Assembly (NCBI GenBank): GCA_905215065.1
Contig: CAJMOF010000018.1
Coordinates: 1 to 36,264, forward strand
Reading direction: 5' to 3'
Origin: an uncultured bacterium
Lineage (GTDB): Bacteria; Actinomycetota; Coriobacteriia; Coriobacteriales; Coriobacteriaceae
Length of the DNA: 36,264 bases
The notes below the pieces were generated by a model. That model made no database searches. It had not been told where the DNA came from and saw only the letters and a list, made by a program, of their open reading frames with translations. Below are positions 23,208-34,087 of the stretch, in pieces; position 1 is the stretch's first letter, and each line of letters begins with the position of its first letter. The translations under genes and the position numbers were made by a program.

Positions 23208-24563
23208 ATGTCTGCAATTGATATTGCACTTATTGTGATTGCTTTGGTGGCGGTGGGGGTCGCTGCGGCCTGTGCCCTGCAGCTCAAGGGCCTTCGTGCC
23301 GAGTTGCGGGAGCGTGGCGACAGTAGCGCGGAAACGCTGGCAGCACTCGAGCAGGCCAACAACGCGCTCGATGCCCTGAACGTCGCGCTGGCCGAAACAC
23401 GCCGCACGGCCAATGCCATCGCGCAGCAGCAGACGACCGATGCGGCCGTGGAGCAGCAACGTTACCTGGCCATCGCACGCGAGTTCTCGCAAGCTGGTGA
23501 CCGGATGGATGACCTGCGCCGTGAGACGGCCCAACAGCTCGGCGCCAATCGCGAGGGCATCGAGCATCGCCTGGACAAGGTGCGCGAGACGGTCGATGCT
23601 CAGCTGGGCGCCATCCGCAAAGACAACAACGTGCAGCTCGACCAAATGCGCGCGACGGTGGACGAGAAGCTCTCTCGCACACTCAACGACCGACTGTCGG
23701 CATCGTTTAAGCAGGTGAGCGACCAGCTCGAGGCCGTGTACAAGGGCCTGGGCGACATGCAGTCTATCGCCGCCGGCGTGGGCGACCTTAAGCGCGTGCT
23801 GGGCAATGTCAAGGCGCGTGGCATTTTGGGCGAGGTGCAGCTGGGCGCGATCCTGGCGGACATCCTTACGCCCGACCAATATCTGGAAAACGTGGCCACC
23901 AAGCCTGGCGCCTCAGAGCGTGTTGAGTTTGCCGTCAAGCTGCCGGTAGACGAGGGCGATCCCGTGCTGCTGCCGATCGACTCCAAATTCCCGGGCGACG
24001 CGTACGAGCATCTGCTCGACGCCCAGGAGTCGGGCGATGCGGAGACCGTGGCGGCTGCGCGCAAGACGCTCGACACCATGGTCAAGCGCGAGGCTAAAGA
24101 CATCTGCGAAAAGTACCTGAGTGTGCCGGCAACGACCAACTTTGGCATTATGTTCGTGCCGTTTGAGGGCCTGTATGCCGAGGTCGTCAGCCGTCCCGGG
24201 CTTATCGAGACCCTGGGCCGCGACTATCACGTCAACGTTGCCGGCCCCAGCACCATGGCCGCCATCCTCAACAGCCTGCAGATGAGCTACCAGACGTTTA
24301 AGTTGCAAAAACGCACCGATGACGTGCTGCGCGTACTTTCCGCCGTCAAGGCCGAGCTGCCACGTTACCAGGCAGCACTGCGTCGCGCCCAACAGCAGAT
24401 CGAGACCGCGGGCAAAACGGTCGAGGGCATCATCACCACGCGCACCAATGTTATGGAGCGCAAGCTTAAGGATATCGACGCGCTGGAAGACGTGCGGGAG
24501 GCCGACGAGATTTTGGGCTTGGAGTCCGCAGGGTTACTTGCGGGCCAGGAAGACGAGGACTAG
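23208..24563 (+). CDS. rmuC: DNA recombination protein RmuC homologue
   Basis: A 451-residue protein with an N-terminal membrane anchor (about 4-24), a long coiled coil (about 25-190) and the RmuC nuclease-like domain. The latter is seen as RGILGEVQLGAILADIL, LPIDSKFPGDAYEHL (the DSKFP motif) and NFGIMFVPFEGLYAEV, followed by another coiled region. RmuC limits recombination at inverted repeats in E. coli and belongs to the PD-(D/E)xK-like nuclease superfamily. The ATG at 23208 follows GGGCGGAG; the frame opens earlier at 23175 without a ribosome site. Its presence in a window full of large inverted repeats is notable, although the link is only suggestive. Confidence 0.9.
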   Translation: MSAIDIALIVIALVAVGVAAACALQLKGLRAELRERGDSSAETLAALEQANNALDALNVALAETRRTANAIAQQQTTDAAVEQQRYLAIAREFSQAGDRMDDLRRETAQQLGANREGIEHRLDKVRETVDAQLGAIRKDNNVQLDQMRATVDEKLSRTLNDRLSASFKQVSDQLEAVYKGLGDMQSIAAGVGDLKRVLGNVKARGILGEVQLGAILADILTPDQYLENVATKPGASERVEFAVKLPVDEGDPVLLPIDSKFPGDAYEHLLDAQESGDAETVAAARKTLDTMVKREAKDICEKYLSVPATTNFGIMFVPFEGLYAEVVSRPGLIETLGRDYHVNVAGPSTMAAILNSLQMSYQTFKLQKRTDDVLRVLSAVKAELPRYQAALRRAQQQIETAGKTVEGIITTRTNVMERKLKDIDALEDVREADEILGLESAGLLAGQEDED

Positions 24564-24688
24564 CCGCAACGGACGGCGGCGCGCCGGCGTAAACGCGGGG
24601 CGCGGGCGCTTTTCGCATTGCACTTGCCTAAAGCGCACTTTAATGTGCAACAATGGCCTTTCGCCCTATCAGACGCGAAAGGAAGCCC

Positions 24689-26491
<1,803 letters not shown>

Positions 26492-26554
26492 GCGTCTCGG
26501 ACGTGGGACAATTGTGCCCATAAGTTTATTGTGCCGTTGAGCCGAGGAGTCGTT

Positions 26555-27220
26555 ATGCCACGCGAGACCAATGCCGCCAAGCGCGAGCGCGCCATCGAGG
26601 TGTGTGAGCGCCTCAACCGTCGCTATGGCCCGGTCGAGTGCTTTTTGGACCACGAGAATCCCTTCCGCCTGCTGATCGCGGTGCTGCTTTCGGCGCAAAC
26701 GACCGATGCGCAGGTCAACAAAGTGACGCCGCGGCTGTTTGCCCAGTGGCCCACGCCCGAGGCCATGGCCGGGGCGAGCGTAGCTGACGTGGCAGACACC
26801 ATCAAGTCGCTCGGCTTCTACAAGAGCAAAGCCAAGCATGCCGTCGAGGCCGCGCAGATGATCGTCGCCGACTATGACGGCGAGGTGCCGGCCGACATGA
26901 AGGAGCTCGTGAAGCTGCCGGGCGTGGGACGCAAGACGGCGAACATCGTGCTCAACGTGGGGTATGGCATCGTGGAGGGTATTGCGGTGGACACGCACGT
27001 CAACCGCATTGCGCACCGCCTGATGCTGAGTCCCAAGACGCATGCCAAGGAACCGCTCAAGACCGAGCAGGATCTGCTCAAGATTTTGCCGCACGAGTAT
27101 TGGGAGTCGGTCAACCATCAGTGGATCACCTTTGGTCGCGAGATCTGCGACGCCCGCAAACCCAAGTGTGACGAGTGTCCGCTGGCAGATTTGTGCCCCA
27201 GCGTGCGCGTGGCGGGGTAG
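26555..27220 (+). CDS. nth: Endonuclease III
   Basis: A 221-residue DNA glycosylase/AP lyase that removes oxidised pyrimidines. It has the HhH motif LPGVGRKTANIVL with catalytic K127, the catalytic D146 in VDTHVNR and a full C-terminal 4Fe-4S site, C198-x6-C205-x2-C208-x5-C214. The ATG at 26555 has GAGGAG six bases before it. It lies 63 bp after the ABC exporter gene and before mfd. The intact cluster contrasts with the clusterless MutY-like paralogue at 20006. Confidence 0.96.
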   Translation: MPRETNAAKRERAIEVCERLNRRYGPVECFLDHENPFRLLIAVLLSAQTTDAQVNKVTPRLFAQWPTPEAMAGASVADVADTIKSLGFYKSKAKHAVEAAQMIVADYDGEVPADMKELVKLPGVGRKTANIVLNVGYGIVEGIAVDTHVNRIAHRLMLSPKTHAKEPLKTEQDLLKILPHEYWESVNHQWITFGREICDARKPKCDECPLADLCPSVRVAG

Positions 27221-27324
27221 GGCGGAACGCATCTTCGTCTGGCGTTTTTTGCGGGGCTGGGTTTGCCCTTGAGCCGGAGTCCTCTCCATGCGCTACCATG
27301 ACAGACAATGTATTTGACGTACGA

Positions 27325-27352
27325 CCCGCCGAGCTTGCCCCGGCGGGCTTTT
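27325..27352 (+). terminator. Terminator-type hairpin between nth and mfd
   Basis: CCCGCCG at 27325-27331 pairs with CGGCGGG at 27341-27347, then CTTTT. It ends 25 bp before the mfd start codon. TACCAT at 27294-27299 with TTGAGC at 27269-27274 could be a weak promoter in front of it (spacing 19), in which case the hairpin would be in the mfd leader. Confidence 0.6.
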
Positions 27353-27377
27353 GGCGTTGCGATGCCGGAGGAACAGC

Positions 27378-30300
27378 ATGCTCATTCACCGTATAGCCGC
27401 GCAGCTCTACACTGCCGAGGCGCTGCAGACCGTCGAGGCCGGACTCGATGCCGGCGAGGACGTGACGCTGGCCGTGTCGCAGTCGGGCCGCACGCTCATG
27501 GCGGCAGCTCAGTTTGCGCGCCGTCCGCGTCCCACGGTCTACATCGTGAGCGGCGAGGACGCGGCCGATCGCGCCGCGCGCAGCCTGGCCGCCTATGTGG
27601 GTCTGGCGCATGTGTGCCGCTTTCCCGAGCGCAAAGACTATCCATGGCGTGAGCAGGCGCCCGACGACGCCGTGGTGGCCCAACGCTGCGAGGCTTTAGG
27701 GCGCATCGTGCGCGGCGATAACTGCATCATGGTCGCCTCGGCCCGCGCACTGCTGCGCTGCGTGCCGCCGGTCGAGAGTCGCTACTGGGAGTCCACTACT
27801 TTTGCGGTGGGCGAGGAGATTCCCTTTGACGAGGTGCCGCAGTGTCTGGTGGGCATGGGCTACACCAATGCCGGCGCCGCCGATGCACCCGGCCTGTTCC
27901 GCGTGCACGGTGACACCGTCGAGGTGTTTCCCGCACAGGAAAAGGCGCCCGTGCGCATCGAGTTTTTTGGCGACGAGATCGACCGTATCCGCCGCATGGT
28001 GAGTTCCACGGGCCAGACCATCGGCAACGAGGACAGCATCGAGATCTTCCCCTGTCGCGAGCTCGCACTCACCGACGACGCCGTCCACAACATGCATGTG
28101 GCGCTCTATCGTGCCAGCCAGGACGACAGCAAACTGGCGGCGCTGCTCGAGATGGTGGATGCGCGCATCGTCACGCCCGAGCTCGATCGCTTTTTGCCGG
28201 TGATGTACGGCCAGACCGTGAGCCCGCTGGCGCACGTGAGCGGCAAGGCGCTCGTGGTGCTGTCCGAGCCGCGCTCGCTGTTCGACGATTGCCTGCGTGC
28301 CTACGAGGATATCGAGGCGCGTGCCGGCGAGGCGGGGATTGACCGACTGGATGGCCTGTATGTACGTGCCCAGCAGCTCGATTTTGGTGCTCAGCAGCGC
28401 CTGAACTACGTGAGCCTGATTCGTGCCGGCGGTGCGGTGACGGCAGAGCTCAAGATTGAGCAGCCGGCCATTGCGGGCTCGGACAATCGCTTTATGACGC
28501 GCATTCGGGAAGTCGTGGGCAAGCGCTATGCCTGCGTATTTGCCATCCCTGACCGCGGTGCGCGCGAGTCGATGGAGCTCACCTTTGGCGACGAGGGCAT
28601 TACCTTTGAGGAGTCGTTGACGGCCGCGCCCGAAAACGCCGGCGTTATTGGCGAGCGCGTACGCGTGGCAACGGCGGATTCTGCCGACCGTGCCGCACGC
28701 CAGGAGGCCCATGCTTCCATTCACGAGCGTAAGGCCGACGCGCTCAACGCCCGCTCGCTCGAGGCGGGCGCGGCCCAGGCTGCCGCCGGTGCCGCCGTGC
28801 CCACCATCTCGCGCGGACGCGTGACCTTTGTGGATGCCGCCCTGCCGCAGGGCGTGGTGGTGCCCGATGCCAACCTGGCCGTGTTCTCAATCGCCGACCT
28901 CAACGCCCGCATGGACGCCAACCGCGCGCGCAGCCGCCGCAAGGTGGACATTACGCAGATCACGTTCCCGTTTAAGCCGGGCGACTACGTGGTGCACGCC
29001 ACTCACGGCATCGCGCTCTTTAGCGAGATCGCGCGCCAGGAAGTGGGCGGCAAGGAGCGTGACTACTTTTTGCTGGAATATGCCGACGGCGACAAGCTCT
29101 ACGTGCCGCTGGAGCAGGTTGACCGCATTACGCGCTACGTTGGTCCCGACGGTGACAAGCCGCGCCTGACCAGGCTCAACACCGCCGACTGGACGCGTGC
29201 CACCAACAAGGCGCGCAAGAACGCCAAAAAGCTGGCGTTTGACCTGGTCGATCTGTATACGCGCCGCTCCTCGATTGCCGGTATCGCCTGCCCGCCCGAT
29301 ACGCCCGAGCAGATCGAGATGGAGGAGAGCTTTCCCTACGACGAGACGCGCGACCAGCTAGAGGCCATCGCCGATATTAAGGCCGACATGGAGGCGCCCA
29401 AGCCCATGGACCGCCTGCTGTGCGGCGACGTGGGCTTTGGCAAGACCGAGGTCGCCCTGCGCGCGGCGTTTAAGTGTGTGGACTCCGGCCGCCAGGTCAT
29501 GGTGCTCTGCCCCACGACCATTCTTGCCCAGCAGCACTACGAGACGTTCTTTGAACGCTTTGCCCCGTTTGGCCTTGAGGTCGAGGTGCTCAGCCGCTTT
29601 CGCACCCCGGCGCAGCAAAAGCGCGCGCTCAAGGCGTTTGCCGAGGGCACGATCGATGTGCTGATCGGCACACACCGTCTGCTTTCGGCCGACGTGAACC
29701 CCAAGAACCTGGGCCTGGTGATCATCGACGAGGAACAGCGCTTTGGTGTGCAGCACAAGGAGCAGCTCAAGAACCTGCGCGAGCAGATCGACGTGCTCAC
29801 GCTTTCGGCCACGCCCATCCCGCGTACCATGCAGATGGCAACGAGCGGCGTGCGCGACATGAGCCTGATCACCACGCCGCCGACCGGGCGCCGTCCCGTG
29901 ATTGTGCACGTGGGGGAGTACGACCCCGACGTGGTGAGCGCGGCGATTCGCCTGGAGGTGGGTCGCGGCGGCCAGGTGTACTACGTGTCCAACCGCGTCA
30001 AGACCATTGACGACGCCGTGGCGCGCGTGCACGAGGCCGCGCCCGAGGCGCGCGTGGGCGTGGCGCACGGCAAGATGAGCCCGCGCGAGGTCGAGGACGT
30101 GATGATCGAGTTCGCGACCAAAAAGATCGATGTGCTCATCGCCACGACCATCGTGGAGAGCGGCATCGACAACGCGTGCGCCAATACGCTCATCATCGAG
30201 GACTCGCAGCGCCTGGGTCTGGCACAGCTCTACCAGCTCAAGGGCCGTGTGGGTCGCTCGGCCACGCAGGCCTACGCGTACTTTATGTTCCCCGGCGAGC

Positions 30301-31010
30301 TGCCGCTTACCGAGGAGGCCACGGCACGCCTGACCGCGCTTTCCGAGTTCCAGGACCTGGGCAGCGGTATGCGCATTGCCATGCGCGACCTGGAGATCCG
30401 CGGCGCCGGTTCGCTTATGGGTGCCGAACAGCACGGTAACCTGTCGAGCGTGGGCTTCGACCTGTTTACGCAGATGCTGGGACAGGCCGTGGCCGAGGCG
30501 CGCGGCGATGACGATGCCGGCGTGGAGGCGGCGAGCGTGGGCATCAACCTGCCGGCCGACTACTTCTTGTCCGAGGAGTACATGCCGGCGGTGGACCAGC
30601 GCGTGCTCGTGTACCGCAAACTCGCGGCTGCCGAGGACCTGGAGAGCATCGATGAGGTGCAGGAGGAGACCGAGGCTGCGCATGGTGAGCTGCCGTTGGC
30701 GGGACTCAACCTGTTCAACCGCGCGCGCATCCGCATTCGCGGCGAGCGCCTGGGGCTCGAGAGCGTCACGCTCAGCGGTGGGCGCATTACCTTCCTGGGG
30801 GTTGACGTTCCCAAGAAGGTAGCCTTTGAGTTCAAGAATCGCTATGGCGCGGTGAACTTCCCCAAGAGCCGCAAGCTGTCGGTACCCTACAAGGCGGGCG
30901 CCGGTGCGGGCAGCGGCTTGGGCCGTGGCCTCGATGCCAACGACGGCACCGGCCCCGTGGCAGCCGCGCTCATGCTGCTGCAGCAGCTGGGTGCGAGCGA
31001 CGACGAATAG
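27378..31010 (+). CDS. mfd: Transcription-repair coupling factor
   Basis: A 1210-residue SF2 translocase that removes RNA polymerase stalled at DNA lesions and recruits UvrA. The N-terminal part resembles UvrB. A CarD/TRCF RNA-polymerase-interacting domain begins near residue 530 (KPGDYVVHATHGI). The motor has Walker A GDVGFGKTE at about 683-691 and the DEEQ box near 784, with RFGVQHKE after it. The C-terminal helicase motif region contains IATTIVESGID and GRVGRS, then the TRCF regulatory domain. Length is normal for the family. GGAGGAACAGC precedes the ATG at 27378. An Ala/Gly-rich stretch near the C-terminal end (GAGAGSGLGRGLDANDG) is less conserved. Confidence 0.97.
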   Translation: MLIHRIAAQLYTAEALQTVEAGLDAGEDVTLAVSQSGRTLMAAAQFARRPRPTVYIVSGEDAADRAARSLAAYVGLAHVCRFPERKDYPWREQAPDDAVVAQRCEALGRIVRGDNCIMVASARALLRCVPPVESRYWESTTFAVGEEIPFDEVPQCLVGMGYTNAGAADAPGLFRVHGDTVEVFPAQEKAPVRIEFFGDEIDRIRRMVSSTGQTIGNEDSIEIFPCRELALTDDAVHNMHVALYRASQDDSKLAALLEMVDARIVTPELDRFLPVMYGQTVSPLAHVSGKALVVLSEPRSLFDDCLRAYEDIEARAGEAGIDRLDGLYVRAQQLDFGAQQRLNYVSLIRAGGAVTAELKIEQPAIAGSDNRFMTRIREVVGKRYACVFAIPDRGARESMELTFGDEGITFEESLTAAPENAGVIGERVRVATADSADRAARQEAHASIHERKADALNARSLEAGAAQAAAGAAVPTISRGRVTFVDAALPQGVVVPDANLAVFSIADLNARMDANRARSRRKVDITQITFPFKPGDYVVHATHGIALFSEIARQEVGGKERDYFLLEYADGDKLYVPLEQVDRITRYVGPDGDKPRLTRLNTADWTRATNKARKNAKKLAFDLVDLYTRRSSIAGIACPPDTPEQIEMEESFPYDETRDQLEAIADIKADMEAPKPMDRLLCGDVGFGKTEVALRAAFKCVDSGRQVMVLCPTTILAQQHYETFFERFAPFGLEVEVLSRFRTPAQQKRALKAFAEGTIDVLIGTHRLLSADVNPKNLGLVIIDEEQRFGVQHKEQLKNLREQIDVLTLSATPIPRTMQMATSGVRDMSLITTPPTGRRPVIVHVGEYDPDVVSAAIRLEVGRGGQVYYVSNRVKTIDDAVARVHEAAPEARVGVAHGKMSPREVEDVMIEFATKKIDVLIATTIVESGIDNACANTLIIEDSQRLGLAQLYQLKGRVGRSATQAYAYFMFPGELPLTEEATARLTALSEFQDLGSGMRIAMRDLEIRGAGSLMGAEQHGNLSSVGFDLFTQMLGQAVAEARGDDDAGVEAASVGINLPADYFLSEEYMPAVDQRVLVYRKLAAAEDLESIDEVQEETEAAHGELPLAGLNLFNRARIRIRGERLGLESVTLSGGRITFLGVDVPKKVAFEFKNRYGAVNFPKSRKLSVPYKAGAGAGSGLGRGLDANDGTGPVAAALMLLQQLGASDDE

Positions 31011-31021
31011 CAGGTAAGTGG

Positions 31022-31055
31022 CGTGGCGGGACAAAGGTATCTTTGCCCCGCCACG
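31022..31055 (+). terminator. Hairpin after mfd
   Basis: CGTGGCGGG at 31022-31030 pairs with CCCGCCACG at 31047-31055. The inner part CAAAG/CTTTG continues the stem. No T tract follows, so termination strength is uncertain. Confidence 0.5.
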
Positions 31056-31092
31056 TTGCAGGTTGAAAACTTCGCCCGATCGAAAGGAAAGC

Positions 31093-31956
31093 ATGTTCGG
31101 ATACATCTATAAGAAAGATGTCGCCATGATCGCGGTCGTCCTGTGCCTTTGTCTGGGCGTGGGCAGCTTCTTCGATTACCAGATCTCGAGCGCGCTGTTC
31201 AACATCGGCAGCATGTACGGTCGCTTTATCGAGGCCGCCGGCGAGCTGCCGTTCGAGCTGACGGCGAGCGTTGCGGGCGTTATGCTCGTGCGCGCGGTGC
31301 GTCCCGATTCCAGAGGGAGCAAATGGCTCGCCGTGCTCGGCGTCCTTGTCAACGTTGGCCTGGCCGGCTACGAGATCGTTTCGTCCCTGCGGGTCGGCGG
31401 CAAACTCATCGCGGCTCAGTTGGTGCTGACGTTTGCGCTGGTCATCGTTGTCAACCTTATCGTCTATCGCCTCACGCGCACGACCGAGCCCGACGAGCTC
31501 ACACGCTGGGCGTTGATGGTACTTGCCGTGTGGGTCGTTCAGGCCATTATCCTCAACGTGATCGTCAAGCCGCTGTGGTCGCGCCCGCGCATGCGCGTGA
31601 TCGAGGTGACGCAGGGGCTCGATTTTCAGCCGTGGTGGGTGATCGGTAACCCCGACAAGTGGGCCTTTATTGCCGCCGGCGTGATCAAGGACGGCTTCAA
31701 GTCGTTTGCAAGCGGGCACACCGCGCACGCGGCGATCGGCCTTATGCTCGCCGGGCTTCCCGCGGCGACCTTTAAGGAAAAGCCGTCGCGCCGCCGCGTG
31801 GTCTTTTGGGTCGCCGCTGTGGTCGCGGCGCTTGTCGCCTTTGGCCGTATCGTGATCGGAGCGCATTTTTTGAGTGACGTGAGCTGCGGCTTTGCCCTGG
31901 TGCTGGCGCTCGAGTGTCTTGCCGCGCGCATTGCTTATCCGGGCGGCGTACAATAG
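31093..31956 (+). CDS. PAP2-family membrane phosphatase
   Basis: A 287-residue integral membrane protein with about six segments. The acid-phosphatase signature is present in three parts: K159-x4-RP (164-165), SGH at 207-209 inside SFASGHTAHA, and R252-x5-H258-x3-D262 (RIVIGAHFLSDV). Such enzymes dephosphorylate phosphatidic acid, undecaprenyl pyrophosphate or similar lipids at the outer membrane leaflet; which one cannot be said. The ATG at 31093 follows AAAGGAAA; the frame is open back to 31018 without support. Confidence 0.9.
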   Translation: MFGYIYKKDVAMIAVVLCLCLGVGSFFDYQISSALFNIGSMYGRFIEAAGELPFELTASVAGVMLVRAVRPDSRGSKWLAVLGVLVNVGLAGYEIVSSLRVGGKLIAAQLVLTFALVIVVNLIVYRLTRTTEPDELTRWALMVLAVWVVQAIILNVIVKPLWSRPRMRVIEVTQGLDFQPWWVIGNPDKWAFIAAGVIKDGFKSFASGHTAHAAIGLMLAGLPAATFKEKPSRRRVVFWVAAVVAALVAFGRIVIGAHFLSDVSCGFALVLALECLAARIAYPGGVQ

Positions 31957-32001
31957 CCCCATCTGAATCATCTGGCCGATACCCGGTAAGAGAGGATTGC
32001 C

Positions 32002-33027
32002 ATGCTCGCGTTTAACAACGATTATTCTCACGGCGCACATCCGGCAGTGCTGCAAGCGCTCGTCGACACCAATATGGAGCCGCAGCCCGGCTACGGTACC
32101 GATGCACACACCGAGCGTGCCAAGCAGCTTATCCGTGAGGCCTGCCAGGCGCCCGATGCCGACGTGTTTTTCCTGGTAGGCGGCACACAGGCCAACGCGA
32201 CGGTGATCGACATGCTGCTCGCGCCCTACGAGGGCGTCGTTGCCGCCGAGACCGGCCACGTCGCCTGCCACGAGGCTGGTGCCATCGAGTTTGGCGGCCA
32301 CAAGGTGCTCACCATCCCCGGCTACGAGGGCAAGATGCACGCCGAGGACCTCGAGAACTATATCCAGGTGTTCTACGAAAACGAGAGCTACGAGCACACG
32401 GTGTTCCCGGGTGCCGTGTACGTGAGCCTATCGACCGAGTACGGCACGCTGTACTCCAAGGCCGAGCTCGCGGCAATTCATGCGGTGTGCCAGAAGCGCG
32501 AGATTCCGCTGTTTGTGGACGGTGCCCGCCTGGCCTATGCGCTGGCAGCCGACGAGTGCGACATCACCCTGCCCGAGCTGGCACAGCTGTGCGACGTGTT
32601 CTACATCGGCGGCACCAAGTGCGGCGCTCTGTGCGGCGAGGCCGTGGTGTTTTGCGGCATGCACGCTCCGGCGCATCCCATTCCGCGCATTAAGCAGCAC
32701 GGTGCGTTGCTGGCCAAGGGCCGCCTGACGGGCGTGCAGTTCGAGGCGCTCTTTACCGATGGCCTGTATTTTGAGATTGGTCGACAGGCGATTCAGACGG
32801 CCCAGGCGCTGCGTCGTGTGCTGCACGAGAGCGGCTACCAGTTCTTCTTGGAGACGCCTACGAACCAGCAGTTCGTGATTCTGCCCAACGAGGACATGGC
32901 CCGCATTCGCGAGCATGCGGCGATCGAGTGCTGGGAAAAGTACGACGATACCCACACGGTGGTGCGCTTTTGCACCAGCTGGGCCACGACGCAGGAGGAC
33001 ATCGACGCGCTGGCGGCTGTCCTGTAG
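32002..33027 (+). CDS. Low-specificity L-threonine aldolase (beta-eliminating lyase family)
   Basis: A 341-residue PLP enzyme that splits threonine or allo-threonine to glycine and acetaldehyde. It starts FNNDYSHGAHPAVL, typical of this family. It has GGTQANATVI (PLP phosphate site), FVDGARL with D173 contacting the cofactor pyridine nitrogen, and IGGTKCG with the Schiff-base lysine K206. It is of the LtaE type. AGAGGA precedes the ATG at 32002. A perfect terminator follows. It fits amino-acid fermentation along with PFOR and carbamate kinase. Confidence 0.92.
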   Translation: MLAFNNDYSHGAHPAVLQALVDTNMEPQPGYGTDAHTERAKQLIREACQAPDADVFFLVGGTQANATVIDMLLAPYEGVVAAETGHVACHEAGAIEFGGHKVLTIPGYEGKMHAEDLENYIQVFYENESYEHTVFPGAVYVSLSTEYGTLYSKAELAAIHAVCQKREIPLFVDGARLAYALAADECDITLPELAQLCDVFYIGGTKCGALCGEAVVFCGMHAPAHPIPRIKQHGALLAKGRLTGVQFEALFTDGLYFEIGRQAIQTAQALRRVLHESGYQFFLETPTNQQFVILPNEDMARIREHAAIECWEKYDDTHTVVRFCTSWATTQEDIDALAAVL

Positions 33028-33045
33028 CCTGATGTAATGACGAGG

Positions 33046-33088
33046 GGCCGCCTTGCGCTGGGTTTGGCGCAAGGCGGCCTTTGTTTTT
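33046..33088 (+). terminator. Terminator after the threonine aldolase gene
   Basis: A perfect 13-bp stem, GGCCGCCTTGCGC at 33046-33058 with GCGCAAGGCGGCC at 33067-33079, then TTTGTTTTT. It ends 17 bp before the next start codon. Confidence 0.9.
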
Positions 33089-33104
33089 GAGAGAGAAGGG
33101 TTGT

Positions 33105-33695
33105 ATGACCGAGATGTCCGAGCCGGCGATTCGCCTGGCGACGCCCGAAGACGCGCCGGCGTTGCTTGCCATCTATGAGCCGTATGTGCGCCAGGCGGCG
33201 ATTACCTGCGAATACGAGGTGCCGAGCGTTGAGGAGTTCGCCGGGCGCATCGAGCGTACGCTCAAGCGCTATCCGTATCTGGTGATGGAGCTGGACGGGC
33301 GTCCGGTAGGCTATGCCTATGCGAGTCCGCTCAACAGCCGCGAGGCATACGACTGGTCGGTCGAGACGTCGATTTACCTGGCACGCGACGTGCGCCACGG
33401 CGGGCTGGGCCGCAAGCTGCACGATGCGCTCAAGCAGTGCCTGATCGCGATGGGCATCACCAACATGTGCGCGCTCATCGCCGTGCCGCACGACAAGGAC
33501 GACGAGTATCTAACGCACAACAGCCAGGACTTCCATGCCCATATGGGATATCGCTTGGTGGGTGCTTTCGACCGCTGTGCCCAAAAGTTCGGCCGCTGGT
33601 ACGACATGTGCTGGATGGAGCTGGTCCTAGCCGAGCGCACGCCCAACCAGCCCAAACCAACCTGGTTCCCCGACCTCCCCAAACCTGCCATTTAG
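33105..33695 (+). CDS. GNAT-family N-acetyltransferase (phosphinothricin acetyltransferase-like)
   Basis: A 196-residue acetyl-CoA-dependent acetyltransferase. IRLATPEDAPALLAIYEPYV is the typical start of the Pat/YncA-like group. SIYLARDVRHGGLGRKLHDAL is motif A with the acetyl-CoA loop (R-x2-G-x-G), and the HMGYRLVGAF...RWYDMCWM end is typical. The substrate may be an amino acid or toxic analogue. GAGAGAAGG precedes the ATG at 33105. The last codons and the stop (TAG at 33693-33695) form the left arm of the inverted repeat IR4, so coding sequence and RNA structure overlap. Confidence 0.88.
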   Translation: MTEMSEPAIRLATPEDAPALLAIYEPYVRQAAITCEYEVPSVEEFAGRIERTLKRYPYLVMELDGRPVGYAYASPLNSREAYDWSVETSIYLARDVRHGGLGRKLHDALKQCLIAMGITNMCALIAVPHDKDDEYLTHNSQDFHAHMGYRLVGAFDRCAQKFGRWYDMCWMELVLAERTPNQPKPTWFPDLPKPAI

Positions 33696-33874
33696 GGACA
33701 GGTTTATTTTGGCAGGTTTTATCTGGGCAAACGTTGCAAGCCGCTGCGAAGGATGCGGATACCTTCGCGGCGGCTTTTGTTTTGGGTGTGTATGACCAAG
33801 GCGATTGACCTGCGGATGCAGCAAAGCTCCAGATAAAACCGACCAAACTAGACCTGTCCCTTTTTGGCAGGTTT
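33681..33874. repeat. Large nested inverted repeat IR4
   Basis: Three arm pairs lie in nested order: AAACCTGCCA (33681-33690) with TGGCAGGTTT (33865-33874), AGGGACAGGT (33694-33703) with ACCTGTCCCT (33852-33861), and GGTTTTATCTGG (33715-33726) with CCAGATAAAACC (33829-33840). The centre holds the terminator hairpin 33738-33779. The left outer arm can instead pair with TGGCAGGTTT at 33710-33719, giving a short terminator over the GNAT stop codon, so two folds compete. Confidence 0.8.
33738..33779 (+). terminator. Terminator of the GNAT gene, inside IR4
   Basis: AAGCCGCTGCGAAGG (33738-33752) pairs with CCTTCGCGGCGGCTT (33762-33776) with one mismatch, followed by TTGTTTT. Confidence 0.8.
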
Positions 33875-33964
33875 TTGGCTGTCTTGTGGCATCAAATCGC
33901 CGCAAGAAGCACGGCGTTCGTATGCTATTTTGACCTGAATCGTCCCCTCGGGACGCCTTGCGAG

Positions 33965-34087
33965 CTAAGTGAGTAGACTTTTTGGCGCAGGGCGAGCACA
34001 AAGCGCATCTGCCTTACTAAAACCGCAGGTCACAGAGATGGCTGTTTTGGGTGTGCTCGGCAGATCGCGAAAAGTCTACTCACTTAG
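33965..34087. repeat. Large nested inverted repeat IR5
   Basis: The arms CTAAGTGAGTAGACTTTT (33965-33982) and its exact reverse complement (34070-34087) are 18 bp. A second inner pair, CGAGCACA (33993-34000) with TGTGCTCG (34052-34059), continues the stem. The rest of the 543-bp space between the converging GNAT and GntR genes holds IR4, a 6-bp hairpin at 33941-33955, and a 12-bp direct repeat AAAACCGCAGGT, one copy inside IR5 (34019-34030) and one outside (34189-34200). No gene is supported between 33696 and 34238. Confidence 0.8.

Noticed and set aside
29358..31106. 582-codon open frame on the minus strand
   Set aside because: Antisense to mfd, His/Ala/Leu-rich composition typical of a shadow frame, no ribosome site.
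30970..32397. 475-codon open frame on the minus strand
   Set aside because: Opposite the PAP2 and aldolase genes, both of which have full catalytic motifs. No family signal.
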